A stretch of DNA of 64,000 bases, from NCBI GenBank assembly GCA_964345075.1, contig CAYFPS010000013.1:14221-78220 (forward strand). Reading direction: 5' to 3'. The notes below the pieces were generated by a model, which was not told the DNA's origin, searched no databases, and was given only the letters and a program-made list of their open reading frames with translations. The DNA is from CAYFPS01 sp964345075. Lineage in GTDB: Bacteria > CAIWAD01. Shown in pieces: positions 8,866-16,925 of the stretch. The first letter of the stretch is position 1. The number at the start of each line of letters is the position of its first letter. The position numbers were made by a program, and so were the translations under genes.

Positions 8866-10515
8866 ATGATCAATTATCTCGATATCAAAAGCCCGGCCGC
8901 GAAGATTGCGGGTGATCTGGCCAGCGAATTCAAACTCGCCAATCACGGCCTGAAGAATCTGGGCACGGTTTACTGGAATCTGAGCACGCCAGTCCTCTAC
9001 GAGGAGTCTCTCTTCCGCCGCGAGGGCCATGTATCACACATGGGGCCGCTGGTGGTCAACACGGGCCAGCACACGGCGCGTGCGGCCAATGACAAATTTG
9101 TAGTACGCGAATCGGGAAGCCTGGAAGAGGTCTGGTGGGGACAGTACAACAGGCCCTTCAGCAGCACCAAATTCAGCGAGGTGATGAACCGGCTGCAGGC
9201 CTTTTTGCAGGAGCGTGATCTCTTTGTGCAGGACTGCTGGGGCGGCGCCGATCCGCGTTATCGCCTGCCGGTGCGCGTGATCACCGAGTACGCCTGGCAC
9301 AGCCTCTTTGCGCGCAACATGCTGATTCCCTGCAAGAATGCGGATGAATACAGGCGCCACGTGCCGGAGTTCACCATCATGAGCATTCCTTCTTTCAAGG
9401 GCGTGCCCGAGCTGGACGGTACTCGCAGCGAGACATTCATCCTGCTCTCCTTTGAGCACAAGTTGGCCCTGATTGGCGGAACTGGATACGGTGGCGAAAT
9501 CAAGAAGAGCGTTTTCACCGTGCTCAATTACCTGCTGCCGCGTGAAGGTGTGATGACCATGCACTGCAGCGCCAACGTGGGCAAGCAGGGTGACGCCGCC
9601 CTCTTTTTCGGCCTGTCGGGCACGGGCAAGACGACGCTTTCGGCTGACCCGCGCCGCCGACTGATCGGTGATGACGAACATGGCTGGTCGGATGAAGGTG
9701 TCTTCAACTTCGAGAATGGCTGCTATGCCAAGGTGATCAACCTTTCAGCCGATGCCGAGCCGGAGATTTACGCTTGCACCCGGCGTTTTGGCACCATCCT
9801 CGAAAATGTGGCCTTCGATCCACAGTCACGCAGGTTGGACCTGGATGATGAATCACGCACGGAGAACACGCGCGCATCCTATCCGCTCTCCTTTATTGAC
9901 AATGCCGTGCCGGAGAAGATGTGCGGGCATCCGAAAAACGTGATCATGCTGACCTGTGATGCAAGTGGCGTGATGCCACCCATTGCGCGCCTGACACCCG
10001 ATCAGGCGATGTATCACTTCATCAGTGGCTACACGGCCAAGGTGTCGGGCACCGAAATCGACATGGGCAAGGAGCCGGAGATCACCTTCAGCGCCTGTTT
10101 CGGCGCGCCTTTCATGGTGCATCGTCCGTCCTACTACGCGGACCTGCTCAAACAGAAGCTTTTGCGCCACGATGCCCAGTGCTGGCTGGTCAATACTGGC
10201 TGGGTTGGTGGCCCCTATGGTGTGGGCAAGCGCATCAGCATTCGCCATACCCGCGCCCTTCTTGATGCCGCTCTGGACGGGGAGCTTGCCAAGGTCGAGT
10301 ACCGCAAGGACCCACTCTTTGGCTTTGAGGTTCCGCTTAGTTGCCCGAATGTGCCGGAGTCTGTGCTGCGTCCGGACGAGGCCTGGTCGAACAAGGATGC
10401 CTACAAGTTGAAATACCGCCAATTGGGCTCGCTTTACGTGGAGAATTTCCGTAAATACGCAGCGGACTGTCCCGAGTCGGTGCGTATGGCCGGCCCGAAT
10501 TTGAATGCCTACTAG
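8866..10515 (+). CDS. pckA: Phosphoenolpyruvate carboxykinase (ATP)
   Basis: Interconverts oxaloacetate + ATP and PEP + CO2 + ADP. The P-loop kinase-1a motif GLSGTGKTTLSAD and the metal/nucleotide motif LIGDDEHGW are diagnostic of the ATP-dependent family, as is GGYTAKVSGTE-like ISGYTAKVSGTE. Length 549 is normal. AGGAG nine bases upstream supports the ATG at 8866. It follows the aminotransferase closely, so the two are likely one operon. With ppc on the opposite strand, the locus encodes both directions of the PEP-oxaloacetate step. Confidence 0.97.
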   Translation: MINYLDIKSPAAKIAGDLASEFKLANHGLKNLGTVYWNLSTPVLYEESLFRREGHVSHMGPLVVNTGQHTARAANDKFVVRESGSLEEVWWGQYNRPFSSTKFSEVMNRLQAFLQERDLFVQDCWGGADPRYRLPVRVITEYAWHSLFARNMLIPCKNADEYRRHVPEFTIMSIPSFKGVPELDGTRSETFILLSFEHKLALIGGTGYGGEIKKSVFTVLNYLLPREGVMTMHCSANVGKQGDAALFFGLSGTGKTTLSADPRRRLIGDDEHGWSDEGVFNFENGCYAKVINLSADAEPEIYACTRRFGTILENVAFDPQSRRLDLDDESRTENTRASYPLSFIDNAVPEKMCGHPKNVIMLTCDASGVMPPIARLTPDQAMYHFISGYTAKVSGTEIDMGKEPEITFSACFGAPFMVHRPSYYADLLKQKLLRHDAQCWLVNTGWVGGPYGVGKRISIRHTRALLDAALDGELAKVEYRKDPLFGFEVPLSCPNVPESVLRPDEAWSNKDAYKLKYRQLGSLYVENFRKYAADCPESVRMAGPNLNAY

Positions 10516-10523
10516 ACAATGAC

Positions 10524-10550
10524 GGCATGCCTCTGCAAAAGGGGCATGCC
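10524..10550 (+). terminator. Hairpin after pckA
   Basis: GGCATGCCTC pairs with GGGGCATGCC around a short A-rich loop directly after the pckA stop; the following T-run is weak (TTGACTTCCT), so termination is likely but not certain. Confidence 0.5.
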
Positions 10551-10615
10551 TTGACTTCCTCCCGATCCCCCTGGTCGAAGATCATTCCTCCCTTAGTTGA
10601 TGAAGAGGTGAGGGT

Positions 10616-10996
10616 ATGATGAAAATTGCTGTTGCCAGTATGGACGGAATGCGTGTGACCCGTCACGCGGATTTCTGTCGCCGATTCTATGTTTTCAGCA
10701 GGGATGTATCAGGCGAACTCCGGCGTGAATGCAGGGTTCTGGAGACCGGCCATCGCGTGCGGGATGTTCCACTGGAGGTGGAAAATCCACTGGCCGATTG
10801 TGCCGTGCTGATTGCAGCCAGCATGGACTGCTGGTTGGCCAGCCGCCTTGGCGCAGCTGGAATCCGCTGCTTTGTTGCCCCGGAAGCTTTTCCCGAACAG
10901 GCAGTTGACGCATTTTTTGCAGGAACATTGCAGGAATTCCATGTTGATATTCGTGCTGAAAATGTCACGAGTATGAATCAACTTCAACGCCCTTGA
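10616..10996 (+). CDS. NifX/NafY-like (dinitrogenase iron-molybdenum cofactor family) small protein
   Basis: 126 residues. The opening KIAVASMDGMRVTRHADFC resembles the start of the Di-Nase FeMo-co/NifX-like family (IAVAS.dG..V..HFG.c), and the middle part (CAVLIAASMDCWLASRL) matches the family's second strand-helix. Such proteins bind metal clusters, but many family members have nothing to do with nitrogen fixation, and no nif genes are in view. A good Shine-Dalgarno (GAGGTGAGGG) precedes a double ATG at 10616/10619. It appears to be a single-gene unit. Confidence 0.65.
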   Translation: MMKIAVASMDGMRVTRHADFCRRFYVFSRDVSGELRRECRVLETGHRVRDVPLEVENPLADCAVLIAASMDCWLASRLGAAGIRCFVAPEAFPEQAVDAFFAGTLQEFHVDIRAENVTSMNQLQRP

Positions 10997-11070
10997 TGAG
11001 TTGTTATTCAGCGAACGGGCCTTTCTAGAGAGAGGGTCCATTATTTCCGCAAAATATTCTCAGAATTTGC

Positions 11071-11098
11071 TTGCATTGAACAATTGGAGCAGTATATT
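11071..11098 (+). promoter_or_regulatory. Sigma-70-like promoter for candidate small RNA
   Basis: TTGCAT (11071-11076), 16 bases, then TATATT (11093-11098). It stands alone in a stretch with no gene and points at a terminator about 110 bases downstream. Confidence 0.5.
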
Positions 11099-11103
11099 GT
11101 GCG

Positions 11104-11241
11104 AAGGTTGGCGCAGGTACTGCCCGAACTGACCGAAAAAGATGAACGGGTAGCATGGTCTGCTTGCATCCTGGGGGGGAGTGCGGTAGAACCAAGAACC
11201 CGGGAAGAAAGGGCGAGCGAAAGCTTGCCCTTTCTCTTTTT
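11104..11241 (+). ncRNA. Candidate small non-coding RNA
   Basis: A promoter-like pair ends at 11098 and a very strong intrinsic terminator ends at 11241; no plausible protein lies between. The ~138-base segment can fold: CTGCCCG near 11120 pairs with CGGGTAG near 11147, and there is a G7 run and an AACC/GG-rich middle. I tested it by eye against SRP RNA (no GGAAG/AGCAGC loop), tmRNA and RNase P and did not recognise any. Start is inferred from the -10 position. Confidence 0.5.
11207..11241 (+). terminator. Strong intrinsic terminator of the candidate small RNA
   Basis: Twelve-base stem GAAAGGGCGAGC / GCTTGCCCTTTC (one G-U) closed by a GAAA tetraloop and followed by TCTTTTT. Confidence 0.85.
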
Positions 11242-11266
11242 ATGTGATGCGATTTTGCTGAAAAAG

Positions 11267-11292
11267 AAAAGGCCCCGATTCGGGGCCTTTTT
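11267..11292. terminator. Bidirectional terminator at the 3' end of the S8 protease gene
   Basis: AAAAGGCCCCGA-TT-CGGGGCCTTTTT, with T-runs on both strands. It ends the leftward S8 gene (stop at 11309) and insulates the small RNA locus. Confidence 0.85.
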
Positions 11293-11308
11293 GTTTGATG
11301 TACGACGG

Positions 11309-14300
11309 TTAGTTGCTGTTGGCTGTAACACGGAAGATCTGCACCTGATCACTCGAAACCGGTACCTGCGAGTTGGTGGCGGCTGTGGTCAGCAGTGGCG
11401 TGAAACTTCCATTGGCATCCGGCGCCGAGTAAACAGTGTAGTTCACCGCGCCACTCACGGCCGTCCAGCCAAGCTGCACGGTTGTCGAGTTGATCCACGT
11501 GATACTCAGGTTCGGGACAGACAGCCCCAGAACCGAGTAAGAGCAGTTGCCGCTCTGCGCCTGATTGCCAGCCAGATCCTGTGCTTCTATGTGATACACA
11601 ATGCTGCTTCCGGTAGCTGCATCCGGGATCAGGCCTGTCCAGAGGCTTCCCCCTGCCGTGTTCAGCGGGTAGAGGGTGTTTCCGCTACCATTGACTGACA
11701 CGGCCACATAGGCAAAGTCAACCTCGGTGTCATCCGTAATGGTTGCAGACACGGTACGGGAAGACGAGCTGTATGTATCACCCAGGCAGCTCATCGAAAT
11801 CGAAGGTGGTGTTGTATCACCGGCAGAAACCGTCAGCGTCACGGGAATGGAATGGCTTCCCGGTTCATTGGTGCTGATGACAACACTGCCTGTGTATACG
11901 CCAGCGGTCAGGTCGGCAGCATCCATCAGCACGCTGAATGATCCCGTGCCTCCAAAGCCGGCTACGCTGCCCGAGTAGCTGCTGGCGTCAAGCCAGGTTG
12001 CTTCTGCCGCAGGCGCTGACAGACGCACGGCCATGTTGCTCGTGATGTACGACGCATTAAAGACAACCTGCAGGCCATCGCTGCCAGCAGCATCCTCGAT
12101 ACCAACCGTCGCGCTGTTCAGTGTGGCCGCTGTCATGCTGCCGTACTGGAACTCGATGTCGCCGTTTGCGTAGAGAATGGCCTCAAAGGTGTTGGGCTCG
12201 GTTGTTCCATAACGGGGAACCCCGTTCCATTGCACGATGAAGCGATCAGCGAGCGACTGGTAATACACAGCACCAATCGACTGCGGGTTCATGTCATCCC
12301 AGAAGGGCGCAATCAGTGCATTCGGATCGGTATTCCCGGGAATGCTGGCGTTGCTGTATGCGGTGGAAGTGCTTTCGAAGCTAAGGAAGCCATTCGAGCA
12401 GACACGGACTTCGTTGTAGCTGCTGCCGTAGAAGTCGAAAGCGAAACCGAGGCTGTAGGGGCCGCTGTTCTGATCATCGCTCAGGCTGATCAGCGTTCCC
12501 GTTCCGCTGATATCCTGGAAGTTGACAGCAGGCCCGCTCGCCTCGTTGGAGTCCTGCCAGGTGTAACCATAAGCATCCGGTCCACCAGCGTTCTGGGGCA
12601 GGATTCCCGGCCTGGGGTCTTCCTCGCCCTTGGCCAGCTCGAGCGGCGGCAGGGTTTCATAGACAACACTTCGGTTTGCACTTGTCTGCGTTAGCGTGAG
12701 TGACCAGCTTAGGGCTTCTTCGCCAATATTCTGCAGTGATACAAGCTGGGAGCTCGCTCCAGCAGGCTCCACGCTGGCATTGATGCTGGCCGGACTGTAA
12801 ACAAGCTCCGGAGGTGTCAGGCCGGGCCCGAGCAGACCGAAGAGACTGCCACCAAACAGGTCGCTGACGATTGTCTGAAAATTGCTGCTGGCAGCCAGCT
12901 CAAAGGACGCACAGGCTGTTGTGCGCGCACCCGTCTGGTAGTAACCACAATTGTAGCCGACGTTGTCATTACTGAAGAGCAGGCTGGCACCCGCCGCGTC
13001 CAGATGGTCGATCCATGCGTTCTCCCCAGAGTAGGTAGAGCTTCCACTGGTGACGCCGTGTCCAGTAAAGGACGAAAGATCGCCGGTTCCGTCCGCGCTG
13101 CCTGTAACACCAAAGAGTGTATTGAAGTCGTGTCCGCCATTGCCCGGATCATAAGCCCAGCAGTCACCGCCCTCCATGTATACATTTCCGCCCGCATTGA
13201 TGAAGCCCTCGATTGCCAGGGCCAGCGCGCTGCCATCAGCGATCACAAAGTTGTTGCTGTATACGCCCAGCAAAACAATCAGAGCGTCCGTGGGTCCACC
13301 CAGGAAGACGGAATCCAGATTGTCCACATTGGCGATGTTGCCGCTGTAGCCGGCAGCCGTCAGGGCACTCGCCCATTCTGCGCCGCTGGAATTGGCCCCT
13401 GCCGAAGGGCTTAGAATAACCACACCATCAAAGGGTCCAAAAACACTGAAGGACCAGCTGCTGCTGCTTCCAGTGTTGGAGGGGCTTGCGCCATCAGTTG
13501 CCGTGATGTAATACTCGACCAGGCTGCCTTCGCTCTGGCCGGGAATGGATGCCGACCAGGTGCTTCCCGCCACGCTCATGGCCAGACTTGAATAGGAGCC
13601 GCCGTTTACCCTGTAGGACAAACTGGCCGAAACGACACCACTCGGATCGGTAATCGTTGCGGAAACGGCGTAGGGGCCGCTTGTATCACCGGTATCGTCC
13701 AGCGGCGTGTGACTGATTGATGGAGCGGTAAGGTCCGGTCCGCCTCCGCCGACCGCCGTGATCAGCTCCGCCAGATCAGGCTGATTGGACACATCGTAAA
13801 TCGGGCTGCTTGTCTGATCCGTACCCGTTGTGCGCAGCAGGTTGCGCAGCTCCCAGGCGTCCAGCGTCGTGCCCGTGCTGTTCTTGTATACGCCTTGCAG
13901 CGAAGCCACTGCCCCGGACACAATCGGACAGGCTGCAGAGGTTCCGCCAAAGCTGCTTGTGTAGGATGCCGGCGGGCTGGAGCTGTTGAGATCGCCATAG
14001 CCGGCGCTGTATACACTGGCACCCCAGCTGTGCGCGTCAATACGGCTACCGTAGTTGGTAAAGCAGGCGGGCGATCCGCCGTCATAAATCGCGCCGATCA
14101 GGAGTGCGCCACTGTCACGCTGATTCAGGTCGTAGATGCCGCCGTAGAAGGCATTGTCCATAGGCACGCAGCCATTGGCAGCGGAGTTGACGATGATGTA
14201 ACCGTTTGCCGTTACCGTTTGAATGGCATCAAAGTCAGACTGATTTGATTCGGCAGGCTGACCGCCGGCCTGACCAGGGTTGCAGCTGCAGGAGTAGCCG

Positions 14301-15154
14301 CTGGGAAGGCTTCCGCCATAACCCCAGGAAGCGCTGATTACATCACCGACATTGATGTAGTTCGTGCAGGCAATCCAGGTGTTGGGGCTACCGCTGTCCC
14401 AGAATCCGCGGGAATAGAGACCGCTGGCCGAATGTACCAGACCTGTAACACCAAAACCGTTCTGGGGAGAGGCCAGAATTGAGACACAGGCGGTGCCGTG
14501 GTTGTACCAGCCGCTGTCACCGGCAGGATACTCGTTTCCGCCACCCGTGTAGTTCAGGTTGGTCAGGTCTTCGTGATCCGTGATCCAGCCACCTTCGTGA
14601 TGAATCACATTGATGCCGCTGCCATTTCCACCGCTCTCGGCCCAGCCACTGGCGATTCCCACACCTCGCGGCGCAGCCTGATGGTAGTACTGGTTGGCTT
14701 CGTAGTTGGGCGTGAAGTAAATGGGGACAGGTGTCACGGCCGCAGAGCGGATCTGTGGGACGCGCTCAAGCTCTTCCACAAGCTGTGCCGCCAGCAGCTC
14801 GTCATCGATGATGGCCGTGTACCAGTTGTTCAGGTCGGGCAGCTTGATTCCCCGGCGCTCCTCGCCTTGTTTGCGCAGCTGATCCAGCTTTTCCGGGCTG
14901 TGTTCAAAGAACAGGCGCTGCCAGTCGTGAGCGCCATACTGCTTGAGCAGGCCCTCTACATCAGCGTAGTCCCATTTCATGGATGAGTGGAAATCATCAC
15001 CTGTCAGGCTGACAGGTGCTTGATCCACAAAGGCGAACTCAATTCGCAAATCCTTGTAGTACCCGTGCTCGGGTCGGTAGGGGGCTTCGCTGGCCAGGGC
15101 AAGGGTCGTTGTGCCCGTGAGCAGGAAAAGACCTAAGCCACGCAATGGATGCAT
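11309..15154 (-). CDS. Secreted subtilisin-like (S8) serine protease with C-terminal sorting-type domain
   Basis: About 1281 residues from the ATG at 15154 (GGAGG just upstream; the frame is open to 15250 but the signal peptide MHPLRGLGLFLLTG...LALA starts here). The catalytic His is in NHGTACVSI (~residue 219) and Ser in GTSAACP (~403). The usual DTG Asp motif is replaced by VIHHEGGW (~180). After the protease come an Ig-like repeat (TAPSISHTPLDD), a ThuA/GATase-like stretch with VVILSP, a linker with DPRPG, the nidogen-like module shared with the C25 peptidase, a further Ig-like repeat, and a C-terminal Fn3-like domain ending FRVTANSN. Probably exported by Sec then T9SS. Confidence 0.88.
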   Translation of the reverse strand: MHPLRGLGLFLLTGTTTLALASEAPYRPEHGYYKDLRIEFAFVDQAPVSLTGDDFHSSMKWDYADVEGLLKQYGAHDWQRLFFEHSPEKLDQLRKQGEERRGIKLPDLNNWYTAIIDDELLAAQLVEELERVPQIRSAAVTPVPIYFTPNYEANQYYHQAAPRGVGIASGWAESGGNGSGINVIHHEGGWITDHEDLTNLNYTGGGNEYPAGDSGWYNHGTACVSILASPQNGFGVTGLVHSASGLYSRGFWDSGSPNTWIACTNYINVGDVISASWGYGGSLPSGYSCSCNPGQAGGQPAESNQSDFDAIQTVTANGYIIVNSAANGCVPMDNAFYGGIYDLNQRDSGALLIGAIYDGGSPACFTNYGSRIDAHSWGASVYSAGYGDLNSSSPPASYTSSFGGTSAACPIVSGAVASLQGVYKNSTGTTLDAWELRNLLRTTGTDQTSSPIYDVSNQPDLAELITAVGGGGPDLTAPSISHTPLDDTGDTSGPYAVSATITDPSGVVSASLSYRVNGGSYSSLAMSVAGSTWSASIPGQSEGSLVEYYITATDGASPSNTGSSSSWSFSVFGPFDGVVILSPSAGANSSGAEWASALTAAGYSGNIANVDNLDSVFLGGPTDALIVLLGVYSNNFVIADGSALALAIEGFINAGGNVYMEGGDCWAYDPGNGGHDFNTLFGVTGSADGTGDLSSFTGHGVTSGSSTYSGENAWIDHLDAAGASLLFSNDNVGYNCGYYQTGARTTACASFELAASSNFQTIVSDLFGGSLFGLLGPGLTPPELVYSPASINASVEPAGASSQLVSLQNIGEEALSWSLTLTQTSANRSVVYETLPPLELAKGEEDPRPGILPQNAGGPDAYGYTWQDSNEASGPAVNFQDISGTGTLISLSDDQNSGPYSLGFAFDFYGSSYNEVRVCSNGFLSFESTSTAYSNASIPGNTDPNALIAPFWDDMNPQSIGAVYYQSLADRFIVQWNGVPRYGTTEPNTFEAILYANGDIEFQYGSMTAATLNSATVGIEDAAGSDGLQVVFNASYITSNMAVRLSAPAAEATWLDASSYSGSVAGFGGTGSFSVLMDAADLTAGVYTGSVVISTNEPGSHSIPVTLTVSAGDTTPPSISMSCLGDTYSSSSRTVSATITDDTEVDFAYVAVSVNGSGNTLYPLNTAGGSLWTGLIPDAATGSSIVYHIEAQDLAGNQAQSGNCSYSVLGLSVPNLSITWINSTTVQLGWTAVSGAVNYTVYSAPDANGSFTPLLTTAATNSQVPVSSDQVQIFRVTANSN

Positions 15155-15293
15155 GCTTCCTCCAGTGTGTGCAGTTCTCCCCGACAGGCATTGGCCGCCG
15201 TGAAGAACCATGGATGGTTTGACATTGGTCAGGCGCAGAAAAGGAGACATCCCGCAGGCGAAGAGGCAACGAAAAAGTTGCCCTGGCCAAACT

Positions 15294-16925
15294 TCAACCT
15301 TTGAGCCTTTGGGCCAGACCGCTCATGCGCCGGGCTGGCTGCTTTACACAGCGAATGACGGAGTCGCGCTCGCCCAGCAGCAGCAGGCCTTTGCGCGCTC
15401 GTGTTACAGCTGTAAAAAGCAGTTCGCGAGAAAGAAGGGGCGAGTCCGCCGATGGCAAGAGCACGGCCACACGATCAAACTCGCTGCCTTGTGATTTGTG
15501 CACTGTCAGGGCCCATGCCTGTTCGTGATCCGGAAGGAAGGCCAGGGGCAGTTTGCGAGCCTGCAGGTGCTCGCCGCCTGCAGGGAACCAGACACGCCCG
15601 TCTTCATTCATCAGTAGCAGACCTGTATCACCGTTGGAGAGCTTGAGCGTTGGATCATTGCGTGTGATTAGCAGGGGAATGTGTCTGCCCTGTCCCTGGA
15701 AACGACGCGCCATGCCTTGATTGATCTGCTCTGAACCGAGTGGGCCCTGCCGCAGAACGGTCAGCAATCGCCAGGCCTCGAGCGCTGCCAGAGCCTCAGC
15801 GGGATCCGGCATAACAAGCGCTTCGTTGATTGCTGGAATTACCCGATCGGATAGCGCCTTGTCAAACTGGTCGGGACTTTTCACCCACTCCAGATCGGCA
15901 TGGCCCGCTTCAAGCAGCGCGCAGGCCTCATCAGCCTTGCCCTGCCGGATCGCATCGGCCAGCATGCCAAGAGGATCGTGATCGCTGAAGCGATGCGTGT
16001 GCGTCAGTCGGTTGACATGGTTGCCCGGGTGATCGCGCATGCCTTCGATCATGTCGGCGAGTACGGCCCCAGCCTCAACGGAGGCCAGCTGGTCCGGGTC
16101 GCCAAGGAGAATCAGTCCGGTTGTGGGTGAAAGGCCATCAAGTAGCCGGCACATCAGATTCAGATCGACCATTGATGCTTCGTCCACCACAAGCAGATCG
16201 CAGGCGCGCAGGCGATCCCGCTCAGGTCCAAGCAGCGAATGCAGTGTGCGCGCGGCCCGGGGAAGCTCCTCGCGCAGCTCCACTTCCTGTGATACACGCT
16301 CCAGGCCCAGGCGGATGGATTCCTCCATGCGCGCTGCGGCCTTGCCTGTTGGGGCTGCCAGTTCAATCTGCAAAGGGCGAGCTTCAAGGCTTTGCAGGAG
16401 AGCGAGTACGCGTAATACAAGGGTTGTTTTGCCCGTGCCGGGGCCGCCCGTGATGATCACAAATCGGTGACTCAGGGCTGCTTCAGCGGCTGACCGCGCG
16501 GTATGTGTCGTGCCTTCCGGGTCAGGGGGGAACACGCGATCCAGCAGCTCTTGCCGCTTGTGTGGATCGTGCCTGCGGGTATCCATTGCCGCAAGACGCT
16601 TGATCTTTCCGGCAATGCGGCTTTCGGCTTCATGGTGCCGCTGAAGATAAAGGCGGTTGTCTTCCTCCAGCACCAGTGGTACACCCTTGCCTGGAGCACT
16701 GTCTGTCAGGCTGCTTGCACGAAGCGAGTCCAGCCAGTCTTTCGGGAAGATCCCGGAAGAGCTGTCCAGCCTGTCTCCTGCCAGCATGCATGAATGTCCG
16801 GCTGACCAGGCCTCGACCAGAGCCTTTCCTGCCTCGGCCATGATGCCGGCATGCTGGTGGTCAAGACGGGCAAGAAGCAGTCCGAAATGAGTTGTAAAAA
16901 GTGATTGATTCTGTGATTCAGACAT
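15294..16925 (-). CDS. recD: Exodeoxyribonuclease V subunit alpha (RecD helicase)
   Basis: Fast 5'-3' helicase subunit of RecBCD. Walker A GGPGTGKTTLVLRVL, Walker B LLVVDEASMVDL, and the C-terminal UvrD-like motif ALTVHKSQGSEFDRV are all present. The ATG at 16925 has GGAGGAG six bases upstream and overlaps the end of recB (16918) by eight bases, which argues for translational coupling. About 543 residues, slightly short of the E. coli protein (~608). Last gene of recC-recB-recD. Confidence 0.93.
   Translation of the reverse strand: MSESQNQSLFTTHFGLLLARLDHQHAGIMAEAGKALVEAWSAGHSCMLAGDRLDSSSGIFPKDWLDSLRASSLTDSAPGKGVPLVLEEDNRLYLQRHHEAESRIAGKIKRLAAMDTRRHDPHKRQELLDRVFPPDPEGTTHTARSAAEAALSHRFVIITGGPGTGKTTLVLRVLALLQSLEARPLQIELAAPTGKAAARMEESIRLGLERVSQEVELREELPRAARTLHSLLGPERDRLRACDLLVVDEASMVDLNLMCRLLDGLSPTTGLILLGDPDQLASVEAGAVLADMIEGMRDHPGNHVNRLTHTHRFSDHDPLGMLADAIRQGKADEACALLEAGHADLEWVKSPDQFDKALSDRVIPAINEALVMPDPAEALAALEAWRLLTVLRQGPLGSEQINQGMARRFQGQGRHIPLLITRNDPTLKLSNGDTGLLLMNEDGRVWFPAGGEHLQARKLPLAFLPDHEQAWALTVHKSQGSEFDRVAVLLPSADSPLLSRELLFTAVTRARKGLLLLGERDSVIRCVKQPARRMSGLAQRLKG

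Noticed and set aside
10616..10996. Nitrogen fixation locus
   Set aside because: Only a small NifX-like protein and a NifS-type desulfurase are present, far apart; no nif structural genes.
11104..11241. Candidate small RNA as SRP, tmRNA or RNase P RNA
   Set aside because: The conserved loops and lengths of these RNAs are absent by eye.
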